Below are positions 15,338 through 24,155 of a stretch of 34,111 bases of DNA, in pieces. The notes beneath the pieces were generated by a model, which saw only the letters and a list, made by a program, of their open reading frames with translations, had not been told where the DNA came from and did no database searches. Position 1 is the stretch's first letter, and every line of letters begins with the position of its first letter. The stretch lies in assembly GCA_021163245.1 (NCBI GenBank), contig JAGGXB010000067.1:1-34111 (forward strand), read 5' to 3'. A program made the translations under genes and the position numbers. The DNA comes from Thermoproteales archaeon (GTDB lineage Archaea; Thermoproteota; Thermoprotei; Thermofilales; Thermofilaceae).

Positions 15338-16300
15338 TTATAATTCGATAGGAGGGGGCTCAGTCTTATTTTTTTTCTCTAACCATTCCATATATTCATG
15401 AGAAGGAGGGTCAGAGTTATAAAGAAACTCTCTTAAAGACTCTAGAGGCGTGAATTCTCTCTTTAATATACTACTGTATAACTCAAGATTATTTATATCT
15501 ATACCATTTTTCTCTACAAAGTCCTTCCAGTTTAGATCTCTTAAAATATGGTGAGAAAGAACGATTTTTTTAATAGAGAGATAAATCTCTTTCAGGTTAC
15601 TTATACCTTTTGTTACATCTTCTTCCCTAACCTTATGACCTGATAAGTATAGGGGAGGGCCTCCAATTACTAATACATCAGGATTTGTAAATAAAATATA
15701 TTTCTTTACATTTTCAGATATTGGACCCTGAACATCAGGTGCATATAGTATTTTTTCTTTATCTAACAAAACAGTAATAAGCAACACATAACCTAGCTTA
15801 GTATTCTCAGGACCATGGGGAAAAGGTTGTGAGAAAATTATCTTTGTTTCACCATATTCAAATATTTTATTATCAGCCTCGATTACCTTATCTGTTGTCT
15901 TCTCTAGATTATGGATGAAAGTGTATCCTCTTTTCCTTTGATTAAAGTTTATATTAGAGCTTATACTTTTTACAAAAACTATTTTATTAGAATAAATCTC
16001 CTCAAAAAATTCAGGCGAACTCCATTCATACCATGATAAAAAGTTAGGTGTATAATGATCCAGATGATAATGACTTACTGTTATTATGTCTGCCTTCTTT
16101 GAATAATATAAAATATTTTTCCGAGCCTTATATAATGCTCTAAACTCGGATGGATGGGGTCTAAGCCCATATCTTCTTGGAGCTAGACTAACACCTGCAT
16201 CCAAAATCAACCTGACATCAGGTGTTTCAATATAGATTGCCATTGATCTAACTCCAAGACTCTCATCCGCCAAAGGGATTATCCGTATATGCTTTAGCAT
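15338..16300 (-). CDS. UPF0282 family metallo-beta-lactamase-fold hydrolase
   Basis: This belongs to the archaeal UPF0282 / COG2248 group. The opening IRIIPLADESLGVRSMA is typical of the family. The metal-binding HxHxDH motif is H77-Y-H79-L-D81-H82. Further ligands are probably the histidine in PFPHGPEN, the aspartate in YAPDVQGPIS and the histidines of LSHHILRD. The reaction is unknown; MBL-fold relatives include nucleases and phosphodiesterases, and the position between DNA ligase and serS would allow a nucleic-acid role, but that is inference. The ATG begins two bases after the ligase stop. The protein has no membrane segment, and its length of 320 aa is normal. Confidence 0.88.
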   Translation of the reverse strand: MLKHIRIIPLADESLGVRSMAIYIETPDVRLILDAGVSLAPRRYGLRPHPSEFRALYKARKNILYYSKKADIITVSHYHLDHYTPNFLSWYEWSSPEFFEEIYSNKIVFVKSISSNINFNQRKRGYTFIHNLEKTTDKVIEADNKIFEYGETKIIFSQPFPHGPENTKLGYVLLITVLLDKEKILYAPDVQGPISENVKKYILFTNPDVLVIGGPPLYLSGHKVREEDVTKGISNLKEIYLSIKKIVLSHHILRDLNWKDFVEKNGIDINNLELYSSILKREFTPLESLREFLYNSDPPSHEYMEWLEKKNKTEPPPIEL

Positions 16301-16302
16301 GT

Positions 16303-17907
16303 TTAGATATCCACACTACTCTTAAACTTTAATTGATTATAAAATCTTTCTTGCAACTCTCTTAGAGATGTCACCTCATAAGGTGATTTATCATAGCGAA
16401 TCCTCGTTATCCTAGCAAACCTCAATGCCAAACCAGATTCATATTTTGGACTCCTTTGTATCTCACTGTATGCCACCTCAACCACTATTTTAGGCTGAAC
16501 ATAAACAATATTTCCCTCTTCATATATCTTAAGAGACAAAAGCTTCTTAGTAATTTCTTCAAATTCTTCATCTGTAAGACCCTTAAAGGTTTTCCCAACC
16601 ATCACAAATCTTCCCTTATCCTCATCATAAACACCTAAATGATAATCACTTAGCCATCCCATTCTTCTTCCATGTCCCCATTCAGCGGCCAAAATTACAC
16701 AGTCAATAGTATCAACGATTTTTAACTTAAGCCATTTTTTACCCCGTTTACCGGGCTCATAAAAACTATCAAGTTTCTTAGCTATAATACCTTCATGCCC
16801 ATTAAGAATTGCCTTTTTATAGAACTCATCAGCTTCTCTTAAATCATCCGTTATTATCCTTTTAGCTAAAAATTCTTCATCTAATATCATCGAGAGAATG
16901 TTCCATCGTTCAATATAGGGTTTTTCAATAATCATTTCTCCATTCAGATAAATAATATCAAAAAAATATACTTTTAATGGAATATTCTTCAGATATGCAT
17001 AAAAATCACGTTGTCTTCTTATCCTCCGTATAACATCCTGAAAAGCTATAGGTTTACCATCTTTAATACCTATAATCTCTCCATCGAGAACTAAAGATTT
17101 TTCTCGAGCATGATCCATAACCACATTTACAATATCTGGAACGTTATAAGTTATTTCATTTAATCTTCTAGTAAAAACCTTAATTTTTTCCCCTTTTTTA
17201 TGAACCTGAACTCTTATACCATCATATTTAAATTCTAGAGCTGTTTTGCCTTCATGTTCTTTAAAAATTTCTCGGATACTATACGCCATCTCCGCTAACA
17301 TTGGCTTTATAGGTCTAAACAACGTCAGAGATACACTTTCAATATTTTTATATCCTCCAACAATTGCTTTATAAGCTATCTCGCCAATATCGCCCAATAA
17401 CATGTATGCTCTTCTCAGTTTATCAGTTGGAATACCTGAGGCATTACTAATACTTTCTAAAACCAATCCTTCACTAACACCTATCCGTAATTCTCCAAAA
17501 ATTAACCTAATCAAATAGGTTTTTTCAATACTAGACAATCTTGATAACAAACTTCGAAATAACATCTCCTTCCTTTTTCTCGATCCTTGACCAGAAGTTT
17601 CAGCTATCTTTTTTAAATAAGTATAAACATCCATTATCGTTAACTTTTCTTTCTCGAAAAGCGAAAATTGTCCCTCTAAAGACCTCAATACTTTCCATAC
17701 AGTAGTGCCACCAATATCAAGACTCAAATTTGAATACTCGGGAAAAATTCGATTTGAAAAAAATCGAGCAACTATAGCAATCTCATCTGGAAATACAGTA
17801 ATTAAAAAATCAGATAATAAACGTATTTTCATATTTCTTGAAGAAACATTCTCAATTTCATAACACTTTTTAGAAAATTTTTCGAATAAAGTACCCTTTT
17901 TTAACAT
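16303..17907 (-). CDS. lig: ATP-dependent DNA ligase
   Basis: This is the replicative and repair ligase that seals nicks through a lysyl-AMP intermediate. An N-terminal DNA-binding domain (about residues 5-195, with GQGSRKRKEMLF and LIFGELRIGVSEG) precedes the nucleotidyltransferase domain. The adenylated lysine is K227 in motif I, EFKYDGIRVQVH. Motif III-type LDGEIIG, motif IV EGIIAKK and motif V KWLKLK follow, then an OB-fold domain (about 405-534). At 534 aa it is somewhat shorter than most crenarchaeal ligases (near 600), but no domain appears missing. It lies between fen1 (10 bases upstream) and the UPF0282 hydrolase, so Okazaki-fragment processing enzymes are made together. Confidence 0.96.
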   Translation of the reverse strand: MLKKGTLFEKFSKKCYEIENVSSRNMKIRLLSDFLITVFPDEIAIVARFFSNRIFPEYSNLSLDIGGTTVWKVLRSLEGQFSLFEKEKLTIMDVYTYLKKIAETSGQGSRKRKEMLFRSLLSRLSSIEKTYLIRLIFGELRIGVSEGLVLESISNASGIPTDKLRRAYMLLGDIGEIAYKAIVGGYKNIESVSLTLFRPIKPMLAEMAYSIREIFKEHEGKTALEFKYDGIRVQVHKKGEKIKVFTRRLNEITYNVPDIVNVVMDHAREKSLVLDGEIIGIKDGKPIAFQDVIRRIRRQRDFYAYLKNIPLKVYFFDIIYLNGEMIIEKPYIERWNILSMILDEEFLAKRIITDDLREADEFYKKAILNGHEGIIAKKLDSFYEPGKRGKKWLKLKIVDTIDCVILAAEWGHGRRMGWLSDYHLGVYDEDKGRFVMVGKTFKGLTDEEFEEITKKLLSLKIYEEGNIVYVQPKIVVEVAYSEIQRSPKYESGLALRFARITRIRYDKSPYEVTSLRELQERFYNQLKFKSSVDI

Positions 17908-17917
17908 TTTTTCACTT

Positions 17918-18946
17918 TTATATAAGATATCTACGGATATCCTTTTGAATAAATGCTAAATTTATCTTTTCAAGTCTCTCTAATATATTATTCACTCTTT
18001 TTCTTGAGAAATCTCTCTCGTCTACTAAAAATCTTAAAAGTTTATCTCTATCAGGCTTTGTAAACTTAATAGAATAACACTTATTTATCCTTGGATATAG
18101 AAAAATTCGTCTTATTTCATCATAATTTTCTGGAACTTTCACATAAATATGCTTTGGTAATTTTTCTAACGAACCATATCTTTTTATCAGTTTGAGAGCT
18201 TTTTTAGGACCTATTCCCTTAATACCTTCGTTATAATCAGTTCCCACAATAATAGCTATGTCTATAAGTTGTCTTCTAGTAATTTCAAGATAAGATAATA
18301 CATTTTTAAGCTGAATTATTTCAGGAAAAAGCTTTCGAGCTATTCCTTTACTAGGCAACCATTCAAACCCTGTTATTGTAATATATCTTGTCATTCGAGA
18401 GGCTCCATATAGAAGTGTATCATAATCCATGGTTCCAACCGTCCATGCATCCCTGTTTAATACCATGTATGCAGCTTGTGCCTCAGCGTCATTTATAGCG
18501 TCAACTATCGGTATCCCCATATATAATAATAATTTTCTTGTATCCTTTATCATATAGTCCTCAATTCTCAAAGCCATTACAGCTTTTGAAAAAGCTTTCT
18601 CAATATCTCCTTTATATAAAGCTTCTCTCCATTCCTGATAGGCCTTTTCTCTCAAAGCTTTCCTTTTCTCTATTTCTTTTTTCTTTAATGGATGTGGAGG
18701 TCCATCAAAAACAAAAATGGGTCTAATTTCATACTCACTCATTAGCCTAGTATATCTATTTAATATTCCTACTAGGTGTGAAGTTATATGTCCCTTTCTA
18801 TCTTTTAAAGGTTCTCCATTAGGTAATCTTATTAGTGCTAGAAATTGATAAATTATATTTAACGCATCAAATACAATATATTTTCCTTTAAGGTATTTTA
18901 ATGTAACCTTTTTTCTAGGTATTATAGGTGATAAATTTACACCCAT
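17918..18946 (-). CDS. fen: Flap endonuclease FEN1
   Basis: FEN1 cuts 5' flaps during Okazaki-fragment maturation and repair. The N-terminal block has D27 (VFDALN) and D81 (FDGPPHPLK). The internal block has the acidic cluster in NDAEAQAAY and D174-x-D176 in MDYDTLLYG. The helix-hairpin-helix DNA-binding part is GTDYNEGIKGIGPKKALKL. At 342 aa it is full length. Two oddities: the usual EGEAQ motif reads DAEAQ (D153, E155), a conservative change at one metal ligand, and the C-terminus IQKDIRRYLI is only a weak PCNA-binding box (Q-x-x-I-x-x-Y-L instead of ...FF). It is first in an operon with DNA ligase and shares a short divergent promoter region with the thioredoxin gene. Confidence 0.94.
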   Translation of the reverse strand: MGVNLSPIIPRKKVTLKYLKGKYIVFDALNIIYQFLALIRLPNGEPLKDRKGHITSHLVGILNRYTRLMSEYEIRPIFVFDGPPHPLKKKEIEKRKALREKAYQEWREALYKGDIEKAFSKAVMALRIEDYMIKDTRKLLLYMGIPIVDAINDAEAQAAYMVLNRDAWTVGTMDYDTLLYGASRMTRYITITGFEWLPSKGIARKLFPEIIQLKNVLSYLEITRRQLIDIAIIVGTDYNEGIKGIGPKKALKLIKRYGSLEKLPKHIYVKVPENYDEIRRIFLYPRINKCYSIKFTKPDRDKLLRFLVDERDFSRKRVNNILERLEKINLAFIQKDIRRYLI

Positions 18947-18994
18947 AGCATCAAAAATAAAATCATCTGTATACTATATAATTTTAAACATTTT
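18947..18994. promoter_or_regulatory. Compact bidirectional promoter, fen1 / thioredoxin
   Basis: Only 48 bases separate two divergent start codons. The string ATACTATATAATTTTAAAC (about 18971-18989) contains TATA-like sequence readable on both strands. It lies about 20-25 bases before the thioredoxin ATG and about 30 bases before the fen1 ATG. Both transcripts are probably leaderless or nearly so, and expression of the two genes may compete. Confidence 0.55.
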
Positions 18995-19330
18995 ATGGAG
19001 AGTGAAAAAGTGACAAATGAACTACAAGAGGTTGGTAGTAAGTTACCTGAAATATTAGCGAGTTATAAAACTGTAGTGGTTGATTTCTGGGCTGAATGGT
19101 GTATTCCTTGTAAAGCTGTAGAAGATATTCTTGTTAGAATTAAAAAAAGATTTAGTAACGTATATATCTGTAAACTTAATGTTGATGAGAATCCAGATAT
19201 AGCAGCAAAATATAGTGTATTAAATTTGCCAACAGTAATTATTTTTCATGAAAAAAAAGAAGCCTATAGATTTACTGGTGCTCCTACGGGTCTTTATAGA
19301 AAAATTATTCAAATATTATCAAATTATTAA
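18995..19330 (+). CDS. Thioredoxin-like protein
   Basis: This cytoplasmic thiol-disulfide oxidoreductase has the thioredoxin fold. The active site is C36-I-P-C39 in FWAEWCIPCK, where isoleucine replaces the usual glycine. The buried aspartate D30 (VVDFWA) and the cis-proline in NLPTVIIF are present. At 111 aa it is a single complete domain. The ATG at 18995 lies close to the TATA element, so the mRNA is probably leaderless. The Clp1-like kinase starts eight bases after its stop, so the two are co-transcribed. No thioredoxin reductase is in the window. Confidence 0.9.
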   Translation: MESEKVTNELQEVGSKLPEILASYKTVVVDFWAEWCIPCKAVEDILVRIKKRFSNVYICKLNVDENPDIAAKYSVLNLPTVIIFHEKKEAYRFTGAPTGLYRKIIQILSNY

Positions 19331-19338
19331 TCAAGAAA

Positions 19339-20649
19339 ATGAAAAGCGAAAAAAGGCTTCTGGACCCTGGAATATATAGGGTTTATGGACCGATAAAGTT
19401 AACAGTAGTTGATGGTTCTATTTTTCATTTTGGACGGTGGGTTTCATCAACCGAAACCATTATTGTTCCTGCAGATGAAACAACTTCATTCTATATTGAA
19501 AAACCAGTAAATATTAACATAACATATCATACTTCAAATCAACTCATATCTTCATCTGAAAAAGAAGAACCAATACTTGAATGGAGAAAAAAAGCAAATG
19601 AGATTATTTCTAAGGGATATAGACTCGTTATAGTTTTAGGTGAAACTGATAGCGGCAAGTCATCCTTTACTGGTTTCTTAGCTAACTATGCATTTCAAAA
19701 TGGATTTCAAGTTAATATAATTGATTCAGATGTTGGACAAAACGACATAGGATATCCTGGATGTATATCATCTGTAAAACTAACAAAAACCATTTCCTGG
19801 CTTAGAGAATTGCATTATGAAAGATTATATTTTGTTGGCTCTATAACTCCCTCGGAAAATATTGATTCCGTTATACTTGGTATAAAGTATTTAATTGAAA
19901 AAATACGAAAAGAAAACAGTTCTAGTATCATAATTATCAATACTGATGGCTGGATAGAAGGTATTGAAGCTAGAAAATACAAGACTAAATTAGTGATGTC
20001 GATTACACCAGATGCTATAGTTGTTATGACGGGGAGGGGAAAATCAAGCTATCTATATAAATATTTTAAAAACATGATACCATGCTATTTACTTTCTACA
20101 CCTACAATTAGAAAAATAAAACATAGAAGCAGAAGAAAATTACGTAGAGAAATTTCCTATATTGATATTTTTTTAAACGGAAAGAAACAAGCAGTAAACA
20201 TAGATAAAACTCCAATAGTTGGTTCTCTACTTTTTAGTGGATCACTTGTTTCAAGAGAAGTTATTGAGTTTTTTAATAAAAACTATGGAATAAGGATATT
20301 GCATATGGAAATCAACGATAATACATGCATCATAGTTCTTAAAAATCCCATAGAAGTAAAGATTATTAAGAGATATGTAAATGAAATAAAATCGTTCTTA
20401 AATGTAAATAAAGTTGTTGTTCTTTGTATAAAGGATATCCAAGGGATTATTGTAGGATTATTAGGAGAAAAATTTGAACATTTGGGTATAGGAATAATTC
20501 AAAAAATTGACTTTCAGAAAAAAATACTTCATTTTATTTCATCAGCTACTAGAGAAAATTTATGTATAAAAGGAATAATTCTTGGAAACATAAAGATTGA
20601 GAGAGATGGCTCAGAGACTAAATCCACCACTATTCTAAGATATATTTAG
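19339..20649 (+). CDS. Clp1/Grc3-family polynucleotide 5'-kinase
   Basis: Archaeal Clp1-like proteins phosphorylate 5'-hydroxyl ends of RNA (and DNA) and are thought to act in RNA processing or repair, for example after tRNA or rRNA splicing. Here an N-terminal beta domain (about residues 8-65: GIYRVYGPIKLTVVDGSIF) precedes the kinase domain. The Walker A loop is GETDSGKSS (101-109), and the family-specific DSDVGQNDIGYPG follows (129-141). Ser in place of Thr at the end of the P-loop is normal for the group. A C-terminal domain (about 290-436) completes the protein. At 436 aa it is of typical length. A tRNA intron and guide RNAs are present in the same window, so substrates exist, but no direct link is shown. 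Confidence 0.87.
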   Translation: MKSEKRLLDPGIYRVYGPIKLTVVDGSIFHFGRWVSSTETIIVPADETTSFYIEKPVNINITYHTSNQLISSSEKEEPILEWRKKANEIISKGYRLVIVLGETDSGKSSFTGFLANYAFQNGFQVNIIDSDVGQNDIGYPGCISSVKLTKTISWLRELHYERLYFVGSITPSENIDSVILGIKYLIEKIRKENSSSIIIINTDGWIEGIEARKYKTKLVMSITPDAIVVMTGRGKSSYLYKYFKNMIPCYLLSTPTIRKIKHRSRRKLRREISYIDIFLNGKKQAVNIDKTPIVGSLLFSGSLVSREVIEFFNKNYGIRILHMEINDNTCIIVLKNPIEVKIIKRYVNEIKSFLNVNKVVVLCIKDIQGIIVGLLGEKFEHLGIGIIQKIDFQKKILHFISSATRENLCIKGIILGNIKIERDGSETKSTTILRYI

Positions 20650-20706
20650 ATAAACCATTTAACAAAATCTTTATGTTATTATTAATCTTTTATGAACTGG
20701 GATTAA

Positions 20707-21315
20707 ATGACGATATTAAGACAAACTATGAAGGAAATTGCTAAATTTATAGAGAGAACCGCCGATATTTTAGATGAAAGTCAAATATCAGATTTTTTAA
20801 ATATCTTGGTTAATGCCAATAAGAATAGAAACAAAATTCTTATAGTTGGTGCAGGAAGAAGTGCTTTGGTTGGTAAAGCTTTTGCTATGAGACTTATGCA
20901 TCTTGATTTTGATGTATATGTTATGGGAGAAACTATTACACCACCAGTTAGGAAAGATGATGTCATTATAGCAGTATCTGGTTCTGGTAGAACTCAAATA
21001 GTTTTAACAGCAGCAAGTGCTGCTAGAAAAATGGGAGCTCATATCATAGCTATTACATCTTTTAGAGACTCGCCATTAGCAAGAATTAGCGACCATGTAG
21101 TAATTATTCCAGGAAGAACCAAAATAGCAAGAGAAGCTGATTACTTTACAAGACAAATATTAGGAATTTATGAACCATTAGCACCTCTAGGTACACTTTT
21201 TGAAGATACAACAATGGCTTTCTTTGATGGAGTAATTGTCACATTAATGAAAAAATTAAACATAACCGAGGAAGATATGAAAAATAGACATGCTAATGTG
21301 GAGTATATTGGCTAA
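20707..21315 (+). CDS. hxlB: 6-phospho-3-hexuloisomerase
   Basis: This single-domain SIS protein interconverts 6-phospho-3-hexulose and fructose-6-phosphate, the second step of the ribulose monophosphate pathway. Archaea lacking the oxidative pentose phosphate route use the pathway in reverse to make pentoses. Key blocks are LIVGAGRSALVGKAFAMRL (about 45-63), VIIAVSGSGRTQIV, IIAITSFRDSPLA and the C-terminal APLGTLFEDT. The ending ITEEDMKNRHANVE is typical of the family. At 202 aa it is full length. A TATA-like CTTTATG about 30 bases upstream suggests its own promoter. The partner hexulose-phosphate synthase is not in the window. The last four bases overlap the convergent winged-helix gene. 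Confidence 0.93.
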   Translation: MTILRQTMKEIAKFIERTADILDESQISDFLNILVNANKNRNKILIVGAGRSALVGKAFAMRLMHLDFDVYVMGETITPPVRKDDVIIAVSGSGRTQIVLTAASAARKMGAHIIAITSFRDSPLARISDHVVIIPGRTKIAREADYFTRQILGIYEPLAPLGTLFEDTTMAFFDGVIVTLMKKLNITEEDMKNRHANVEYIG

Positions 21316-21602
21316 TATTCGTTTTTTGTCCTTTTTAAAAGATACTCTTCTAGCTTCTCATCATTGTCGATGACTCTAACAACTTCCCATTCTAATGTAC
21401 CCTTATTAAAAGATCTTTCTATAAGGCCATGTTGTTGTAACAGTTTTAACGCTTGATAAAGTGAAGAATATTCTTTAACTATATCTTTCTTAAGCGCTAA
21501 TTCAAAAAGGTTAGGAGTATTAATGGGTCCATTGTTGTTAAGTAATATTTTATATATGTTAATTGCTCTTATGATAACTCTACGAGTTCTCTTACGTCCC
21601 AT
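21312..21602 (-). CDS. Winged-helix-like small protein, 96 aa
   Basis: I place the start at the ATG at 21600-21602 because GGTGA lies eight bases upstream of it; the earlier in-frame ATG at 21635 has no such site. The protein starts with a very basic MGRKRTRRVIIRA. It contains a helix-turn-helix-like region (PNLFELALKKDIVKEYSSLYQALKLLQQHGLI, given here only as a description of about residues 29-60) ending in a typical 'LxxxGLIER' wing entry, then a strand LEWEVVRVI. This pattern is that of a winged-helix DNA-binding protein with an ordinary recognition helix. No family name is recognised. It is convergent with hxlB and is downstream of the XPD-like gene by about 85 bases. Confidence 0.68.
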   Translation of the reverse strand: MGRKRTRRVIIRAINIYKILLNNNGPINTPNLFELALKKDIVKEYSSLYQALKLLQQHGLIERSFNKGTLEWEVVRVIDNDEKLEEYLLKRTKNEY

Positions 21603-21686
21603 TTTAACATTCACCTTATCAAGTAAGTTAATCATAAAATATGGATTAGAAGTATTAATTTTTTTAGTTTTAGGATAACGCTCTGA

Positions 21687-23501
21687 TTAATTTATATCAT
21701 CTACTATTTCTGGTCTATAACCATATTCATTTAACCTTTCCAAAATATACCTATCCTTAGCTCTTTCATCTAATATATACACTAATGCTTTATCTCTTTT
21801 TGACCTAATACTTCTCCCAATAGCTTGTAGTATCTTCACTATTGCCGGTGAAAAGAAAACATGCTTCCAAGCAAGATCTCTGTCTCTTAACTTTAAAGAA
21901 ACAATCTCAAGGATATTTTTTAAAAGAATATTGGGTTCTGGAACTGGTAGCCCAGCTATAATAACAGTATTTATGATACTTTTACCATCACTTTTTATTT
22001 CTATACCTTCAACCATTTTTCCTCCAGCCACAACATATAAAAGAATTTTGCGATATTTCTTTGCTTCACTTATGACATCTATTAACTTACTTTTTTCTCT
22101 TTCAATAATTATTGGCGATGTCTTTGTATACAGTCGTACATTTTTCATAAAGTTATAGGAGGGAAATACAGACAAAATAACACCGTCAGTACTCTTTTTA
22201 TATATCAGGTCTATATAATTCGCGATCTTTCTATATAGTATCTCACTACGCTCCACATATCGTGAAGTAATACCTTTAATAATCTTAATAACAACATTAG
22301 AAGATAAAGGAGAGGGCATTCTTAACTCCCAAATCCTATCTTTTATAGAATCTAAATTAACTAACGCGATATAATACTCCTTTGGCGGTAATGTTCCACT
22401 CATCATTATCGTAGAATAAGAATCAAGTATAGGTTTAACAACATTCATTCCAAAAAATATGGGTGAGCTTTTAATTACAGCATAACCATGCGTTCTTTCA
22501 ATATATAATATATTTTGCGGTAATCTGTAGAAATTATCAACGAAATCATAAATCTTTTTCACGTAACTAGTTTTAAAAATCGCAAGCTGTTCATATTTTG
22601 TTTCTATTATTATACTTGTTTTTTTCAAACTTTGTGATGAAGGTAAAATATCATATAATGATTCTCTTTCTATAGCGACATAGTTTTTATTAACAATATA
22701 TTTATCAAGAGACCTAAAATAATTATAAAGACCTTTCAATGAATTAATAATACTAATTTTATCTCTGCCCATATAGAATTTTTTTATTTCTCTTATGGCG
22801 TTATACACCCATTCTCTTTTTAATTCAAGCGTCAATATATTACGTAAAACATCTGGAAGATTATGTGCCTCATCAATAATAAAAATGCTTTTTTTAAAAT
22901 CTACTGAAAAATCCCTTGTAAATATTTCTCTTATTTGCGGATCAAAAATATAGTTATATGTAAGTATTATAACGTTTAAGTCACTAGAAATATTTTTTAT
23001 CAATTCATAAGGACAAATCTTGTTTTCTCTAGCTATATATAAAATATCTTTATAAACTAAATCAGCATCAGAAAAAGAGAAGAAGTTTAATTTTTTATAG
23101 AAGTCACATCTATAGTTTTTTCTTAAGTAAATGCAATATCTTAAAAAATCCTCATAAGGTAACTTTTTTAGATTATTTATAAGACAAAAATCTTGTCTAT
23201 TATACAGCGTTAAATACTTTATATATCCTCCAATTTTTTTATTTATTGCATTCAGCTCTCGTCTAGGAGCCTGAAATTGATTTTTTGTTCTTGCCAGATA
23301 TAATATTTTATATTTTTCATTTAGAGAAAATTTCAGAGCACCAACTAATACTGGTAAAGTTTTCCCTGCACCGGTAGGAAAACTAATTAAAAGAATCTTT
23401 TTATTAATAATACTTTCATAAACAGCCTTAGCAATATCAAGTTGTCCTTCTCGCCATTTTTTATAGGGCAGTAAATAACTTAACTCATATCCACACATCA
23501 A
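21687..23501 (-). CDS. xpd: XPD/Rad3-family Fe-S DNA helicase
   Basis: This is a superfamily 2 5'-to-3' DNA helicase of the XPD/Rad3 type, presumed to act in DNA repair. Motif I is FPTGAGKT (residues 41-48), motif II is DEAH (210-213), and motif VI is QAIGRSIRS near the C-terminus. Four cysteines between motifs I and II (C106, C123, C132, C163) match the 4Fe-4S cluster domain of the family. The arch region lies about 240-330. At 604 aa it is normal for archaeal XPD. The start codon follows GGAAG about nine bases upstream; the first two codons are both ATG. It lies downstream of an Lrp-type regulator gene but with about 60 AT-rich bases between, so its own promoter is possible. Confidence 0.93.
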   Translation of the reverse strand: MMCGYELSYLLPYKKWREGQLDIAKAVYESIINKKILLISFPTGAGKTLPVLVGALKFSLNEKYKILYLARTKNQFQAPRRELNAINKKIGGYIKYLTLYNRQDFCLINNLKKLPYEDFLRYCIYLRKNYRCDFYKKLNFFSFSDADLVYKDILYIARENKICPYELIKNISSDLNVIILTYNYIFDPQIREIFTRDFSVDFKKSIFIIDEAHNLPDVLRNILTLELKREWVYNAIREIKKFYMGRDKISIINSLKGLYNYFRSLDKYIVNKNYVAIERESLYDILPSSQSLKKTSIIIETKYEQLAIFKTSYVKKIYDFVDNFYRLPQNILYIERTHGYAVIKSSPIFFGMNVVKPILDSYSTIMMSGTLPPKEYYIALVNLDSIKDRIWELRMPSPLSSNVVIKIIKGITSRYVERSEILYRKIANYIDLIYKKSTDGVILSVFPSYNFMKNVRLYTKTSPIIIEREKSKLIDVISEAKKYRKILLYVVAGGKMVEGIEIKSDGKSIINTVIIAGLPVPEPNILLKNILEIVSLKLRDRDLAWKHVFFSPAIVKILQAIGRSIRSKRDKALVYILDERAKDRYILERLNEYGYRPEIVDDIN

Positions 23502-23563
23502 TTATTCTTCCAAATTTATAACTTTAAGATAATAACTTAAAAATATTTTACATTTATGACACT

Positions 23564-24019
23564 CTAAGAATTTATTTTAATCCGAGTTTCTTCCTTGATG
23601 ACACGTAGAACATACATAGTTCTTGTAGACTCTACCCCTTCAATCTTTCCAATTTTATCAAGGATGTTTGCTAATTCTTCTCTATTACTAACCCTGACTT
23701 TAGTAATAGTATAATATTCTCCAGTTACATCATATATCTCATAAACATCTGGCATAGACTTTAGTTCTTCTAAAACTTTTTCATATCTTTGAGGTACAGC
23801 TGTAATAGCTACAATAGCTATAATATTTTTACCTATCTTATCAGGATCAACAATAGCTTGAAATCTCTTAATAACCCCCAGTTTTTGTAACTTTTTAATT
23901 CTTAAATGAACTGTTGCTTCAGATACTCCTAACCTTTGAGCTATCGTTGAATAAGGTGTTTTCGCATTATCTTGTAGAATCTCTAAAAGTTTTTTATCAA
24001 TTCTATCTAATTCAGGCAA
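23564..24019 (-). CDS. Lrp/AsnC family transcriptional regulator
   Basis: This is a DNA-binding regulator of the feast/famine type. An N-terminal winged helix (residues 5-50: LDRIDKKLLEILQDNAK, then SEATVHLRIKKLQKLGVI) is followed by an alpha/beta ligand-binding RAM domain (about 65-145, with YEIYDVTGEYYTI). The start is TTG at 24017-24019, supported by an AGGTG site eight bases before it; no better ATG exists near. At 151 aa it is standard. It lies just downstream of sucD, separated by about 135 AT-rich bases that could hold its promoter, and may regulate neighbouring metabolism. The ligand cannot be told from the sequence. Confidence 0.93.
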   Translation of the reverse strand: MPELDRIDKKLLEILQDNAKTPYSTIAQRLGVSEATVHLRIKKLQKLGVIKRFQAIVDPDKIGKNIIAIVAITAVPQRYEKVLEELKSMPDVYEIYDVTGEYYTITKVRVSNREELANILDKIGKIEGVESTRTMYVLRVIKEETRIKINS

Positions 24020-24155
24020 TATTTTAACACCTAAATATTTTTAATTTCGTTCTCCATTAAAATTATTTTCTATTTTATCACAATGAGATACAAAATAAAT
24101 AAAATGTTAAATGAATACTGTTAAATTACCTTAACTAAATATATTTAATCTAGTG

